From the NCBI GenBank assembly GCA_025612375.1, contig JAAXKN010000013.1, positions 1-64,000 of the forward strand: a DNA stretch of 64,000 nucleotides. The letters are read 5' to 3'. The notes under the pieces are model-generated. The model was not told where the DNA came from and did no database searches. It worked only from the letters and a program-made list of their open reading frames with translations. Positions 41,581 to 51,538 of the stretch are shown here, one piece after another. This DNA is from Ignavibacteria bacterium (lineage in GTDB: Bacteria; Bacteroidota; Ignavibacteria; Ignavibacteriales; SURF-24). Numbering within the stretch: position 1 is the first letter of the stretch; each line of letters starts with the position of its first letter. Position numbers and translations under genes: made by a program.

Positions 41581-42627
41581 TTATGATCCGATCAGCTGAA
41601 GCGAGTTTGTGGTTTCCATGTCGTCATTTCTTACAGCCTTCATAGGGCCGCGCGGGCCTCTTGAAGTCTTTACTGTAACAGACATCTTCATCTTTGTGGA
41701 TGTTTTGGAATTCTGCACGCAGCCTTTTGAAAAGTTAAAATAGATCTTTCCGCTTCCCTGAGCCTCAGGGTTCTTAAAATCGTAATCAATGCCCCTGTCG
41801 CTTACCTTATTTTTTCCTTTAGGGACAATCTGCAATCCTGCCTCAATTACGGCCAGCTTATTGTCGTTGCTCAGCATTTTTTCAAAATTGACCAGCTTAT
41901 ACTGCGCTATATTCTTAATATCAAATACTCCCATTCTGCTGGGATAGTCAAAGTGCCAGGTCGAATCCTTTGCTACTTTATTCTGCGGCAGTGTCCTGAA
42001 TACCTGCTGGATAAGAGGCTTTAAGGCCCCTTCAGAGATATTTCCCTGGAACTGGTGCTTCTGTTCATTGTTAACTGAATCTTTTATTCCCTGAATTTCC
42101 AGGTATTTGTCCACTATTTTGTCTACGCGGTAGATCTCAAGAATCTCTCCCTTGGGGTTCATTCTGAAGTAGAACGGATTGTTGAGCACGGCTTCATAAT
42201 CAACGAACTTTGCAATTTCCTTGGGATCTTTCAGTTTCCCCGATTCATAGGATAGCTTCTGTCCGTTAGCCTCACCGTCAAGCTTTGCCCATTTGATTGT
42301 GGCTTTTATATCCATGACGTTATCATTGTCTACTTCTCTGACATCCATATCGATAATGTATGATACCGTCTGCTTTGCAACCTGCTTTAATGTTGTGTCG
42401 GATACAACAGACTGTGTTTGTGAAGAAGTGCTCGTAAGCTTATAGGAAAGGTGCTGATCCTTCTTCAGCATATAAACCAGGTTCACATCTTTAGGCGGTG
42501 CATCGTCAGGCACTGTTTTCAGTACGGAAGACGTATCATTCATTGCGGCAGTCTGTTTATTTTCGTCTTTTTTCCCGCAGCCGAAAACGAAAAGTGAAAT
42601 AAACAATAATAAAAAGATATTTTTCAT
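41581..42627 (-). CDS. Lipoprotein, 348 aa (DUF6263-like)
   Basis: Lipoprotein signal peptide with FVFGC lipobox (Cys17) followed by KKDENK. The mature part is beta-rich (QTVSYIIDMDVREVDNDNVMDIKATIKW, then FRTLPQNKVAKDSTWHFDYP), a layout I tentatively associate with DUF6263 lipoproteins. Probably anchored to the outer membrane facing the periplasm or surface. No operon partner: 139 bp separate it from the next gene upstream. Function unknown. Confidence 0.8.
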   Translation of the reverse strand: MKNIFLLLFISLFVFGCGKKDENKQTAAMNDTSSVLKTVPDDAPPKDVNLVYMLKKDQHLSYKLTSTSSQTQSVVSDTTLKQVAKQTVSYIIDMDVREVDNDNVMDIKATIKWAKLDGEANGQKLSYESGKLKDPKEIAKFVDYEAVLNNPFYFRMNPKGEILEIYRVDKIVDKYLEIQGIKDSVNNEQKHQFQGNISEGALKPLIQQVFRTLPQNKVAKDSTWHFDYPSRMGVFDIKNIAQYKLVNFEKMLSNDNKLAVIEAGLQIVPKGKNKVSDRGIDYDFKNPEAQGSGKIYFNFSKGCVQNSKTSTKMKMSVTVKTSRGPRGPMKAVRNDDMETTNSLQLIGS

Positions 42628-42766
42628 TTAACCAATTCCTTAAAAATTTTACAAAATCCGGATGACCTCAAAAATCCGTTCTTTCTCTTTCTTTCTGTGC
42701 ATCCACGGGTTTTCCGGTCAGTTAAACATTATATTATCCGGTATTGTTTCAGATAAATTGCCGGGA

Positions 42767-44014
42767 CTAATAAAGCAGGTACTTCTTTCTTAATCCCTTA
42801 AACTGATTTAATTCCTTCTGCCAGCCTTTAATTATCTCATCGGCAGTTTTATTTGCTAAGATTTCTTCTCTTATAGACTTGTCTCCCGAGAGGCGGTCAA
42901 ATCTCGCATCGCTGAATTTGAATTTACCGGGATAAAGCTTATGCACGGCATAGATCAGCTTTATGCCGAACTGCACCGGTTCAAATTCATTCCTATCGGT
43001 TACCCTGATCTGAAGGCCGTTTACATTCTCTCCCTGAAACTTGGGCTGGCTGGCCATATTGGGTATTTCAACCGGTTTATATTCTGCTTTCTCAAATTCG
43101 GCCCCTTTAATCCCCAGCTTCTTTAACTCACTGGTCAGCTCTTCGGAATTTATAAAAGGAGCTCCGAAGGTAAGAAAAGGCTTATGTGTGCCGCGCCCTT
43201 CCGAAACGTTTGTCCCTTCAATAAGGCACATGCCGGGGTAAACGATTGCGGTTTCAAGATCGGGAATATTTGGTGAAGGCCTTACCCATTTTAGGCCTGT
43301 TTCATCGTAGTAGTAATCTCTTTTCCAGTTCTCCAGCTTAACAACGGTCAGTTTAGCCTTAAGATTTTTTCCCAGCATACCTGATTCGTTAAAAAGCGTG
43401 GCCAGCTCGCCTATTGTAAGCCCGTGCATAACTGGAATAGGAGCTATGCCTACGAATGATGAAAGTTCTTCTTTCCTTATGGGGCCGCCAACCTTAATGC
43501 CTGTAATCGGGTTTGGCCTGTCCAGCACAATTACAGGAATATTGTTCTCAGCCCCGGCCTGTACGGTATAAAAAAGTGTTGAAATAAACGTATAGAACCT
43601 GGCTCCCACGTCCTGGATGTCATAAATAAGTACATCAACATCCTTAAGCATATCCTTTGTAGGTTTATAGACTTTTCCATACAAAGAGTAGACTTCAAGA
43701 CCCGTTTTTGCATCTTTGCCGTGTGATATTGTTGTGCCGTCAGGAGCATCGCCCCTTATGCCGTGTTCCGGGCCGAAGAGAGCCGATATTTTAACGTCTT
43801 TTCTGTGGAAAAGTGTATCTACCAGGTGTGTCCCGTTTGAAAGCAGGGCAGAATGGTTGGTAACAATGCCAAGCCGTTTGCCCTTAATAAGATTCATGCG
43901 TTTGGCCAGCAGTACGTCCGCTCCCGCAACTGTTTTATTTTTTTGTGAAGGTACTGCCGGATAAATAACAGATGTAATGAATATTGAAACAAAAACATAA
44001 AGCCAAATTTTCAT
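42767..44014 (-). CDS. namZ: NamZ-like exo-beta-N-acetylmuramidase (DUF1343)
   Basis: 415 residues with an N-terminal signal peptide. DUF1343 landmarks: GIVTNHSALLSNGTHLVDTL, ALFGPEHGIRGDAPDGTTISHG, DVLIYDIQDVGARFYTFIST, VLDRPNPITG and VSEGRGTHKPFLTFGAPFI. The family includes NamZ, which removes terminal MurNAc from peptidoglycan fragments in recycling. Expected in the periplasm. On the minus strand 49 bp downstream of a Nudix gene. Assignment is by family; activity of this member is inferred. Confidence 0.88.
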   Translation of the reverse strand: MKIWLYVFVSIFITSVIYPAVPSQKNKTVAGADVLLAKRMNLIKGKRLGIVTNHSALLSNGTHLVDTLFHRKDVKISALFGPEHGIRGDAPDGTTISHGKDAKTGLEVYSLYGKVYKPTKDMLKDVDVLIYDIQDVGARFYTFISTLFYTVQAGAENNIPVIVLDRPNPITGIKVGGPIRKEELSSFVGIAPIPVMHGLTIGELATLFNESGMLGKNLKAKLTVVKLENWKRDYYYDETGLKWVRPSPNIPDLETAIVYPGMCLIEGTNVSEGRGTHKPFLTFGAPFINSEELTSELKKLGIKGAEFEKAEYKPVEIPNMASQPKFQGENVNGLQIRVTDRNEFEPVQFGIKLIYAVHKLYPGKFKFSDARFDRLSGDKSIREEILANKTADEIIKGWQKELNQFKGLRKKYLLY

Positions 44015-44063
44015 GTTGAATGAGCCTTCTAAAAGAACTAAAAAAAAGTGAATTTGTATACTA

Positions 44064-44603
44064 TTATTTTGTTAAATACTTTCTTGCAAGCATCCATGCC
44101 GAAAGGCTTAATCCGTCCCAGATGAAATTACTTTCAATGAGCTCCTCAATTTCGGAGTACGTATTCTCTACAAGCTCAAACTCCTCTGTCAGATCCGCCT
44201 GCAGGGGGGCAGGGGAGAGTCCGCGTGCAATAAAAACCGTGCACATTTCATCGCTTGCACCGGTATAGGGAGAAAATTCGCCGGCTTTTTCGAGCCTTTC
44301 GGCCGTAAATCCGGTTTCTTCTCTTAATTCCTTGATGGCATTCTCTTCAGCTGTCAATCCTTCTTCAACCGAGCCGCAGGGAAATTCAAGGCTTTCCTTC
44401 TGGTTCAGGTACCTGAACTGCTTTACCATCAAAATCCTGCCTCCATCAGTAAACGGAATGACCATCGAAGAGCCGCAGGTGTGTACATAGTGATATTCCC
44501 CGCGGCTGCCGCCTTCAATTTGAAACTCATCCAGGCGGTAACTCCAATGGTCATTTTTTATTACTGTTCTTTCGGAAATTTTCTTCCAGCGTTTAAGAGG
44601 CAT
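44064..44603 (-). CDS. Nudix hydrolase (ADP-ribose/NDP-sugar pyrophosphatase type)
   Basis: 179 residues. Nudix box GSVEEGLTAEENAIKELREE followed by TGF, with K in place of the usual first R. The N-terminal VIKNDHWSYRLDEFQI and MVIPFTDGGRILMVKQFRY segment is typical of ADP-ribose pyrophosphatase-like members. Its start overlaps the ndk stop by one base, so it is translationally coupled to nucleotide metabolism. Confidence 0.9.
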   Translation of the reverse strand: MPLKRWKKISERTVIKNDHWSYRLDEFQIEGGSRGEYHYVHTCGSSMVIPFTDGGRILMVKQFRYLNQKESLEFPCGSVEEGLTAEENAIKELREETGFTAERLEKAGEFSPYTGASDEMCTVFIARGLSPAPLQADLTEEFELVENTYSEIEELIESNFIWDGLSLSAWMLARKYLTK

Positions 44604-45034
44604 CAGTCGTTATAATTTTCCAATAATTCTTTTCTTGAAAAGAAATGCGCAATTTCCTTTGCTGCATTCTCGTCCGAATCAGAACCGTGCACTATATTGA
44701 ACTGCTTGCTCTCGGCAAAGAGCTTTCTGATTGTGCCCTCGGCTGCTTCTGCCGGATCGGTTGCACCGATCAGTTTTCTAAAATCGGCAACTGCATTTTC
44801 TTTTTCAAGCGCAATCGGAACGCATGGGCCGGAGATCATAAACTGCACGAGGTCGTTAAAAAACCCGCGCTCTTTATGTACTTCATAAAAGCCTTCAGCT
44901 GATTCTTTTGTCAGGCGCGTCATCTTCATCGCTTTTACCTTAAAACCAGCTTCAGTGATTTTTGTAATTACTTCACCAATAAGATCCTTCCTGACGCAAT
45001 CAGGCTTCAATATGGCAAGTGTCCTGTTAGTCAA
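44603..45034 (-). CDS. ndk: Nucleoside diphosphate kinase
   Basis: 143 residues, normal length. N-terminal [17 protein letters not shown], the [14 protein letters not shown] segment, [19 protein letters not shown] and catalytic H116 in NIVHGSDS are all present. It transfers the gamma phosphate between NTPs and NDPs via a phospho-His. It lies 45 bp downstream of sucD on the same strand; sucD makes GTP or ATP, so the pairing is metabolically sensible. Confidence 0.97.
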   Translation of the reverse strand: MTNRTLAILKPDCVRKDLIGEVITKITEAGFKVKAMKMTRLTKESAEGFYEVHKERGFFNDLVQFMISGPCVPIALEKENAVADFRKLIGATDPAEAAEGTIRKLFAESKQFNIVHGSDSDENAAKEIAHFFSRKELLENYND

Positions 45035-45079
45035 ATTAACTCCTTTTTATATAGGTTTCTTCTTTTTGTTATAGGTCGC

Positions 45080-46210
45080 TTATTTCTTTCTTGAAACTGC
45101 TTTAGGCTTTAAGGCTTTCTTTGCTTGTCCTGCCGGCTTTGACTTTGCCCTGGCAACTACCGCAGTTTTGGGCTTTGCCGTGGCTTTTGAGGCTGTTTTG
45201 GCCTTAGAGACAGTTTTAGGTTTCGCCGGTGCTTTTACTGCTGCCTTAGCTTTTACAGCAGTCTTAGCTTTTGCTGCAGGTTTTGCCTTCAGGCCGCCTT
45301 TGGGAGTACTCTTTAAGGGCGATTTAGAAACCTGCTTTGCCTGTTCTAAAGCCTTCTGCATTGTAATGCCAATTTCTGCAGGGGATTCAACGACTTTAAT
45401 TCCTGCTTTTTTCATAACTGCCATCTTTTCAGCTGCAGTGCCCTTGCCGCCGGAGATGATGGCGCCTGCGTGTCCCATTCTTCTGCCTGCCGGCGCGGTA
45501 CGCCCTGCAATAAAACCGACAACTGGTTTTTTAACAAATTTCTTTATGTACTGAGCCGCTTCTTCTTCTGCGCTTCCGCCGATTTCACCGATCATTATTA
45601 TGCCTTCGGTTGCGGCGTCTTCATTAAAAAGTTTGATTATATCAATAAACTGGGAACCAACAACGGGGTCTCCTCCTATTCCAACGCATGTAGACTGCCC
45701 GATCTTAAGGTCAGTCAGCTGCTTTACGGCTTCATAAGTCAGAGTGCCGCTGCGTGAAACAACGCCTACTTTACCGGCTTTATGGATAAAACCGGGCATA
45801 ATACCGATCTTTGCCTTTCCAGGTGAAATGACCCCGGGGCAGTTCGGACCGATAAGGCGGACATCCTTGTTTTTTATGGAATTGTATACTTTGACCATAT
45901 CTGCGGCAGGAATTCCCTCGGTAATGCAGATGATCAGTTTAATACCGGCCTGTGCAGCCTCCAGAATGGCATCTGCTGCAAATGCAGGCGGAACAAATAT
46001 CACTGATGCATTTGCTTTCTGCGCTTTAACTGCATCTTCAACTGTGTTATAAACCGGAATATTATCAAATTTCTGTCCTCCCTTTCCGGGTGTTACTCCA
46101 GCCACTACATTGGTACCATACTGAACCATTTGCTGTGTGTGGAATGAGCCTTCACCCCCGGTTATTCCCTGAACTACAAGACGTGTTTTGTTATCAACAA
46201 GTATACTCAT
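45080..46210 (-). CDS. sucD: Succinyl-CoA ligase alpha subunit with Lys/Ala-rich tail
   Basis: 376 residues; the enzyme proper (1-~292) is complete: CoA-binding [25 protein letters not shown], and phospho-His H247 in [16 protein letters not shown]. It would join SucB to make succinate and ATP/GTP. Residues ~295-376 are an extra low-complexity tail made of [20 protein letters not shown]-type units, resembling histone H1 C-termini. Family members normally end near residue 290. No sucB neighbour is in the window. Confidence 0.95.
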   Translation of the reverse strand: MSILVDNKTRLVVQGITGGEGSFHTQQMVQYGTNVVAGVTPGKGGQKFDNIPVYNTVEDAVKAQKANASVIFVPPAFAADAILEAAQAGIKLIICITEGIPAADMVKVYNSIKNKDVRLIGPNCPGVISPGKAKIGIMPGFIHKAGKVGVVSRSGTLTYEAVKQLTDLKIGQSTCVGIGGDPVVGSQFIDIIKLFNEDAATEGIIMIGEIGGSAEEEAAQYIKKFVKKPVVGFIAGRTAPAGRRMGHAGAIISGGKGTAAEKMAVMKKAGIKVVESPAEIGITMQKALEQAKQVSKSPLKSTPKGGLKAKPAAKAKTAVKAKAAVKAPAKPKTVSKAKTASKATAKPKTAVVARAKSKPAGQAKKALKPKAVSRKK

Positions 46211-46603
46211 TTTGTTTCCCTTATTATGTATAACAAACTTGTATTTGATTTCAGTAAAGATAATGATTATCAGACATAAATGCTAAAGGTTCTGCGCAGT
46301 GATTGGGACGAAAAACTCCCGGATTCTTATAAAAACCGGGCTTAATCTTCATCCTGGGCCCCTTCTGATATTCAATTCCCGGTAGTGCACTTATCCCTTG
46401 CAGCACTGCATTTTAAGGCTCCGCATAAAGAAGAGCAGGGCCAGGGTGATTTACATCAAGAGAAATTTTATTTTGAAAAAAAATAGTCCATGTAAGAATA
46501 TCTTCTTGCATTTTATTCAATAAATACTAATTTACTAAAGGGAAAGCAGCCGGTTCATGTTTTATTATTAAATTAACCAATTCACTAGTTTTTGAGGGGA
46601 GTA
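46211..46603. other. 393-bp intergenic region
   Basis: Contains the sucD upstream region and the upstream region of a small plus-strand gene. CCCGG-N13-CCGGG near 46318-46340 could form a short hairpin. No gene or convincing promoter recognised. Confidence 0.3.
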
Positions 46604-46843
46604 ATGAGTGAGGTAGCAGCTGGTGTGGAAAAGGGGGGATCTGAAATTCTGCATTATTACTATTTCAGAAGCACCTCTGTTAAGCTTGTCAGAAATGACG
46701 GCAAGTATTTAGTTATAATGAAAAAGTATATTCTTTATCTTTTCAAAAAGATAAAAAGATTTGAATATTCAAGCTACAGCGATGCTGAAGACAAATACCT
46801 TGAAATTAAGTCGATGCTTCAGTATCAGGGGAGGCTTAATTAG
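46604..46843 (+). CDS. Hypothetical protein, 79 aa
   Basis: ATG at 46604 follows GAGGGGAG, so it is preferred over a TTG at 46592. The protein begins MSEVAAGVEKGGSEILHYYY and is basic and aromatic, with KYILYLFKKIKRFEYSS in the centre. No domain or signal peptide. It is the only plus-strand gene between sucD and gatA. Confidence 0.6.
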   Translation: MSEVAAGVEKGGSEILHYYYFRSTSVKLVRNDGKYLVIMKKYILYLFKKIKRFEYSSYSDAEDKYLEIKSMLQYQGRLN

Positions 46844-46951
46844 CTCAAAGGCTTGAATTAAAAAAAGCTTTATTTCTGTCTGATAATTCCGGACAGGGAG
46901 TATTCTTCGTCTGTGTTTTCTTTCGAAGGCAGAGATTTTTTTATCACAAAG

Positions 46952-48409
46952 TTAAATTTCTTCAGATATATAACGGCACATCTTCATAATCGTCAATTCA
47001 TCAAACTGATTGGCCATGAGCTGCATTCCAATGGGCAAACCCTGGCTGTCAGACCCTACAGGTAAACTAATTCCTGGAATGCCTGCAAGATTTGCCGAAG
47101 TGGTGTAGATATCGTTTAAATACATTTCGAGGGGATTACTCGATTTCTCTCCCAGCCTGAACGCCGTTGTCGGGGCTGTGGGGGTTAAGATCAAATCTGT
47201 TTCACTAAAAACCCTGTCAAAGTCATTCTTCAAAAGCCTGCGCACCTTTTGTGCCTTCCTGTAATAGGCATCATAATAGCCGGCTGAAAGAACGTAGGTC
47301 CCGAGCATAATGCGCCTTTTCACCTCGGTTCCGAACCCCTTGGACCTTGAATCGGTGTACATATCCTGAAGTGTGCGGCTCTCAGGGCTTCTAAAGCCGT
47401 ATCTGGCTCCGTCAAAACGGGCAAGATTTGAGGATGCCTCAGCCGTAGTTAAGATATAATATGTAGCAATTGAATAGGGAGTATTGGGAAGACTTACTTC
47501 CCGGACATCAAAGCCGTGCGATTTTAACTTTGAAATCACACCTTCAATTACACTTTTAACCTCGTCATTTAAGCCTTCAGAAAAGTATTCCTTTGGAATT
47601 CCGATGCGCGGCTTCCCCGAATAGCCATCTTCGGTAATATCCACTTCAGACAGAAGACCTGAATACTCAGGGACTTCTGCTCTTGCACTTGTTGCATCGT
47701 TGATGTCACGGCCCGAAATTACTTCCATAACAAGAGCTATATCTCTGATGTCTTTCCCGATGGGGCCTATGGAGTCAAAAGATGAAGCAAAGGCGGTTAG
47801 CCCGAACCTGGATACTCTGCCATAAGTTGGTTTCAGTCCCATAACGCCGCAGAATGATGCCGGCTGGCGTATGGATCCTCCGGTATCGGTGCCTATTGAA
47901 ACGTCACACAGCCCTGCTGCCATGGCTGCTGCCGCCCCGCCGCTGGAGCCGCCCGGGACGCGTGATGTGTCGGCTGGATTTAAGACCGGTCCGAATGCGG
48001 AATTTTCATTTGAGGAGCCCATGGCAAACTCGTCACAGTTAGTCTTGCCAATAATTATTGCGTCTTCTTCAATAAGTTTTTTTACTGCCGTTGCAGTATA
48101 TAAAGAGGTGAAATCCTTCAGCATGCCGGAAGAGCAGGTAAGAGGCCTGTCCTTAAGGGCCAGAACGTCCTTTATGGCTATAACCATCCCTGCAAGCTTC
48201 CCGAAGGAGCCTTGCTTAATCTTTGCTGAAACTTTTTCTGCCTGCAGGAGAGCATCTTCATGAAAAACAAAATTAAATGCATTAAGATGTTTTTCTTTTT
48301 CGATCCTGTCGAGGAAATAAAGCACGTTCTCTTTAAGAGAAAGCTCTCCCTTTTTCAGCTTTTCGATTTTTTCGAAGTAGTTCTTATATTCTATTGAGTC
48401 TGATGTCAT
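46952..48409 (-). CDS. gatA: Aspartyl/glutamyl-tRNA amidotransferase subunit A
   Basis: 485 residues, full length. Amidase signature complete: catalytic Lys in GMVIAIKDVL, GGSSGGAAAAMAAGL and cis-Ser/nucleophile region SIGTDTGGSIRQPASFCGVMGLKPTYGRVSR. It releases ammonia from glutamine to convert mischarged Glu-tRNA(Gln) or Asp-tRNA(Asn). gatB and gatC are not nearby. Last gene in a minus-strand run that also holds the tatA pair. Confidence 0.97.
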   Translation of the reverse strand: MTSDSIEYKNYFEKIEKLKKGELSLKENVLYFLDRIEKEKHLNAFNFVFHEDALLQAEKVSAKIKQGSFGKLAGMVIAIKDVLALKDRPLTCSSGMLKDFTSLYTATAVKKLIEEDAIIIGKTNCDEFAMGSSNENSAFGPVLNPADTSRVPGGSSGGAAAAMAAGLCDVSIGTDTGGSIRQPASFCGVMGLKPTYGRVSRFGLTAFASSFDSIGPIGKDIRDIALVMEVISGRDINDATSARAEVPEYSGLLSEVDITEDGYSGKPRIGIPKEYFSEGLNDEVKSVIEGVISKLKSHGFDVREVSLPNTPYSIATYYILTTAEASSNLARFDGARYGFRSPESRTLQDMYTDSRSKGFGTEVKRRIMLGTYVLSAGYYDAYYRKAQKVRRLLKNDFDRVFSETDLILTPTAPTTAFRLGEKSSNPLEMYLNDIYTTSANLAGIPGISLPVGSDSQGLPIGMQLMANQFDELTIMKMCRYISEEI

Positions 48410-48425
48410 AATCGGGAAATGAAAA

Positions 48426-48617
48426 TCAGGATTTTTTCTCTTCTTTGTTTTCCGGGGTGCTCTTTACATCCTCGTCAACATCCTTCAGCGCCTTCTTGAA
48501 TTCCTTCATCCCTTTACCGACACCCTGTGCCAATTCCGGAATCTTCTTTGCCCCGAAGAATATGAGAATAACCAGGACAATAATTATTATTTCGCCGGTC
48601 CCTAAATTGCCAAACAT
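48426..48617 (-). CDS. tatA: Twin-arginine translocase subunit TatA (short copy)
   Basis: 63 residues: N-terminal helix GTGEIIIIVLVILIFFG, amphipathic KKIPELAQGVGKGMKEFKKAL and a charged tail. It oligomerises to form the Tat pore with TatC, which is not in this window. Located 16 bp upstream of gatA. Nearly identical over its first 45 residues to the next gene. Confidence 0.95.
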   Translation of the reverse strand: MFGNLGTGEIIIIVLVILIFFGAKKIPELAQGVGKGMKEFKKALKDVDEDVKSTPENKEEKKS

Positions 48618-48745
48618 CTTTTTGCCTCGTTTTGTTTGATTTGGAAATACCGCAAAAGGTAAAACACTTCGCAGTATACCCCAGTTAATAAATTAAAACT
48701 GCCTGCTTCTGAAAAGATATATTTTTTCTTGCAAATATCTTCGTC

Positions 48746-49006
48746 TTATTTTTCTTCGGGAGCTTTGGTTTGCTCTTTCTGTATTGCAGGAATCTGTACA
48801 CCTTCAGATTTTGGCTCAAGAGTTTTTGCAGGGGCAGGAGCCGTGTCGTTTTTTAAGCCATCTTCCACGTCACGCATTGCTTTTTTAAACTCCCGCATTC
48901 CTTTACCGATTCCCTGTGCAATCTCGGGGATTTTTTTAGGTCCGAAAAATATTAGTATTACCAGTACTATAAGTATTATTTCGCCAGCGCCAAGATTACC
49001 AAACAT
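48746..49006 (-). CDS. tatA: Second TatA-family protein (long tail)
   Basis: 86 residues. The membrane and amphipathic helices match its neighbour (MFGNLGAGEIILIVLVILIFFGPKKIPE) but the tail is longer and rich in Pro, Ala, Lys and Glu (NDTAPAPAKTLEPKSEG). The tandem copies suggest division into TatA- and TatB-like roles, a plausible but unproven reading. Confidence 0.93.
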   Translation of the reverse strand: MFGNLGAGEIILIVLVILIFFGPKKIPEIAQGIGKGMREFKKAMRDVEDGLKNDTAPAPAKTLEPKSEGVQIPAIQKEQTKAPEEK

Positions 49007-49106
49007 AATTCTTAGTTCCTTAACTTGTAAGTTATTTTTATATGGCGGCAGTTCCGGTTTTTGTTCCTTGAATCAGCGCATTACTGCAGCCCTCGGTTGA
49101 TTTTTG

Positions 49107-49808
49107 CTAAACGTTCACCATGTGTTCAGCTACTGATTGAAATATAAAAGTTCCGTCAGTCTTCCCGAGCAGGGGATCGCAGGCCCTTTCAGGATGAGGC
49201 ATCATGCCCAGCACGTTGCCGCGCTTGTTTATGATTCCGGCTATGTTAAGCTGGCTTCCATTGGGATTTAATTCTTCTGAAACCAGGCCATCGGCTGAAG
49301 AGTATCTGAAAACTATCTGATTATTCTCCTCAAGCTCCTTCAGTGTATCCGTCTCGGCAAAATAATTACCCTCGCCGTGTGCTACAGGGATTTTTAAGGC
49401 TCTTTTTTCAGCCTGAAAACTTGTAAATATAGTATCCGGGTTTTCAACCTTAAGATATACATCTTTGCAGACAAATTTCAGTGAATTATTCTTTACCATA
49501 ACGCCGGGAAGCAGACCTGCCTCAAGCAGTATCTGGAATCCGTTGCATATGCCGATTACAATGCCGCCGTTTTGAGCAAAGGAAATTACTTTTTCCATAA
49601 TAGGGGAAAACCGCGCAATTGCGCCGGTCCTCAGATAGTCGCCGTAGGAAAAGCCTCCCGGCAGAATAATGGCATCGCTGTTCTCTAAATCCCTGTCTTT
49701 ATGCCAGAGGAAAGTAACATCGTATCCAAGCTTTTTTTTCAAAGCGTAATATGCGTCATGGTCACAATTAGAACCCGGAAACACCACTACACCAAATTTA
49801 GGTTTCAT
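49107..49808 (-). CDS. purQ: FGAM synthase glutaminase subunit
   Basis: 233 residues, class I glutamine amidotransferase: catalytic Cys in [21 protein letters not shown], and [10 protein letters not shown] with the catalytic His-Glu dyad. It supplies ammonia to PurL in purine synthesis with PurS as the third subunit. Its ATG overlaps the purS stop by 4 nt. purL is not in the window. Confidence 0.97.
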   Translation of the reverse strand: MKPKFGVVVFPGSNCDHDAYYALKKKLGYDVTFLWHKDRDLENSDAIILPGGFSYGDYLRTGAIARFSPIMEKVISFAQNGGIVIGICNGFQILLEAGLLPGVMVKNNSLKFVCKDVYLKVENPDTIFTSFQAEKRALKIPVAHGEGNYFAETDTLKELEENNQIVFRYSSADGLVSEELNPNGSQLNIAGIINKRGNVLGMMPHPERACDPLLGKTDGTFIFQSVAEHMVNV

Positions 49809-50056
49809 TTCACCTCTTCTAAAGTAAACTCAAAGTCTTCCATTATCGGATTTGAAAGCAGCTTCGTCGAGTATTCATTAAGCTCTTTTTCTGCCGTCTG
49901 TCTGTCATCCACATTAACAAAAAATTCAATATATTTTCCAATTCGTGTCTGCTGTATGTTATTGAATCCAAGCATTTTTGCGCCCTGTTCGACGGCTTTT
50001 CCCTGCGGATCAACAATCGAAGGCCTTCTTTTTACTATAACAGTCGCTTTATACAA
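49805..50056 (-). CDS. purS: FGAM synthase subunit PurS
   Basis: 83 residues, normal size. [22 protein letters not shown] and the VGKYIEF-type segment ([10 protein letters not shown]) are typical. PurS bridges PurQ and PurL. Overlaps purQ by 4 nt. Confidence 0.96.
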   Translation of the reverse strand: MYKATVIVKRRPSIVDPQGKAVEQGAKMLGFNNIQQTRIGKYIEFFVNVDDRQTAEKELNEYSTKLLSNPIMEDFEFTLEEVK

Positions 50057-50128
50057 TTTGTTTCCTCATTTGTTATACTGTTTTGTCCGGAATAGGTATT
50101 TTCGGCGCATTTCAGTCCAGCTTATCTC

Positions 50129-50887
50129 TTAGTTCTTGCCGGCTGTTTCCTTAGGGCTTACCTTGTGCCCTTTGCCGGTCCTGAAAGCCAGTGAAAATGC
50201 ATGTCTGAAAATACCAATAAGAATCATCAAAATAAATACATAGAAGAGGGCTTTCCCTTCAGTGGCAATAATAATTATAAGAGAAATTACCACAAATGCA
50301 AAAGAATAAGGCCTCTCTTTTATCCCTTTCCCTGAAAATTTCGGAAGAGTCTCATACCTGATCTTACTTACCATGAGCAGTGAAAGCAATATGACGAGCG
50401 GGATTATATATGTATCGAAAGGCTCCTGATAGGAATTTCCGTTGAAGTATACCAGAACGTAGGCCGCAATTGTAATAGCTGAAGAGGGGATTGGCAGCCC
50501 CGTAAAATATGATTTGTCGAAGCCTACGAGCTGCACGTTAAAACGTGCTAGGCGGAGCCCGCCGAAAACCATCAGAAGTGAGCTTATTACGATGCCCAGA
50601 GCCCCCAGATGGTTTAAATAGGAGTGGTAGATCAGAAAAGCAGGGGCAACGCCAAAGCTAACCAGATCAGAAAGAGAGTCAAGCTCAACTCCAAACTCAC
50701 TGCTTGAATGTGTCAGACGCGCCATGATTCCGTCAAGTGCGTCAAAAACGGCTCCAATAATTATAAACATTGCCGCCTTTATGTAATCCTGTTCGCTGGA
50801 GTAAATTACTGACACAAAACCGCTGAACATGTTCAGCGAGGTAAACAGGTTAGGGATTACAGAGCGCGTTATTCTGATATTTCTCAT
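50129..50887 (-). CDS. pssA: Phosphatidylserine synthase
   Basis: 252 residues; a membrane CDP-alcohol phosphatidyltransferase with the catalytic motif DALDGIMARLTHSSSEFGVELDSL (D-G-x2-A-R-x8-G-x3-D-x3-D). It makes phosphatidylserine from CDP-diacylglycerol. Start overlaps the psd stop by one base; the two enzymes act in sequence. Confidence 0.96.
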   Translation of the reverse strand: MRNIRITRSVIPNLFTSLNMFSGFVSVIYSSEQDYIKAAMFIIIGAVFDALDGIMARLTHSSSEFGVELDSLSDLVSFGVAPAFLIYHSYLNHLGALGIVISSLLMVFGGLRLARFNVQLVGFDKSYFTGLPIPSSAITIAAYVLVYFNGNSYQEPFDTYIIPLVILLSLLMVSKIRYETLPKFSGKGIKERPYSFAFVVISLIIIIATEGKALFYVFILMILIGIFRHAFSLAFRTGKGHKVSPKETAGKN

Positions 50888-51534
50888 TACTTTTGATACT
50901 CAAATAAAATTGTTTGACCGGCAGTGACTTTGTCACCTTTTTTTACCTTCACCTGCCATTGTTTCGGGACCACAACGTCCACACGGCTGCCAAAACGGAT
51001 CATGCCGAACCGCTCTCCCATTTTAACATCGTCGCCCGGCTTTAATTCATAGACAATCCTGCGCGCAACATATCCGGCAACCTGTGTGAAGAATATCTTC
51101 CCGAACTTTGAATTAATGCCGAACTCGGCCCGCTCGTTTTTCTCTGAGGCTTTGTCGTGGCTTGCAATCAGGTACTCGCCATGTATGTACCTTAAGTATT
51201 CAACCTTGCCATTGACCGGAATACGGTTAACGTGCACGTTCAAAGGCGACATAAAGATCGAGATCTGCCAGGCTTTGTCCTTAATGTATCTGTCGTCAAA
51301 AACTTCCTTTACGAGCAGAACAGTCCCGTCGGCAGGCGAAACCGCAACATTGTCCTTATTTGGGGAGACCCTTTCCGGATCCCTGAAAAAATACAACGTA
51401 AATATAAGCAGCAGAGCGCCCAGGGCAATAAGAAAAAACTTAAAGAAGTTATTGTTTATTAAAATTCCTGCTCCGGCCAGTATAAAAACGATAATGGACA
51501 CAACACCAATTGTGGAATAACCGTACTTAGTCAT
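50887..51534 (-). CDS. psd: Phosphatidylserine decarboxylase, short PSD type
   Basis: 215 residues with an N-terminal double hydrophobic hairpin. VSPADGTVLLV, FMSPLNVHVNRIPVNGKVEY and the autocleavage site MIRFGSRVDVVVP mark the short PSD-A family; cleavage at Gly-Ser would generate the pyruvoyl cofactor. It makes phosphatidylethanolamine from the product of pssA. 4 bp from the PurC-like gene upstream. Confidence 0.96.
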   Translation of the reverse strand: MTKYGYSTIGVVSIIVFILAGAGILINNNFFKFFLIALGALLLIFTLYFFRDPERVSPNKDNVAVSPADGTVLLVKEVFDDRYIKDKAWQISIFMSPLNVHVNRIPVNGKVEYLRYIHGEYLIASHDKASEKNERAEFGINSKFGKIFFTQVAGYVARRIVYELKPGDDVKMGERFGMIRFGSRVDVVVPKQWQVKVKKGDKVTAGQTILFEYQK

Positions 51535-51538
51535 AATG

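Noticed and set aside
45168-45554. Long plus-strand ORF opposite the sucD tail
   Set aside because: It is the antisense shadow of the Lys/Ala repeats, which lack stop codons on the opposite strand.
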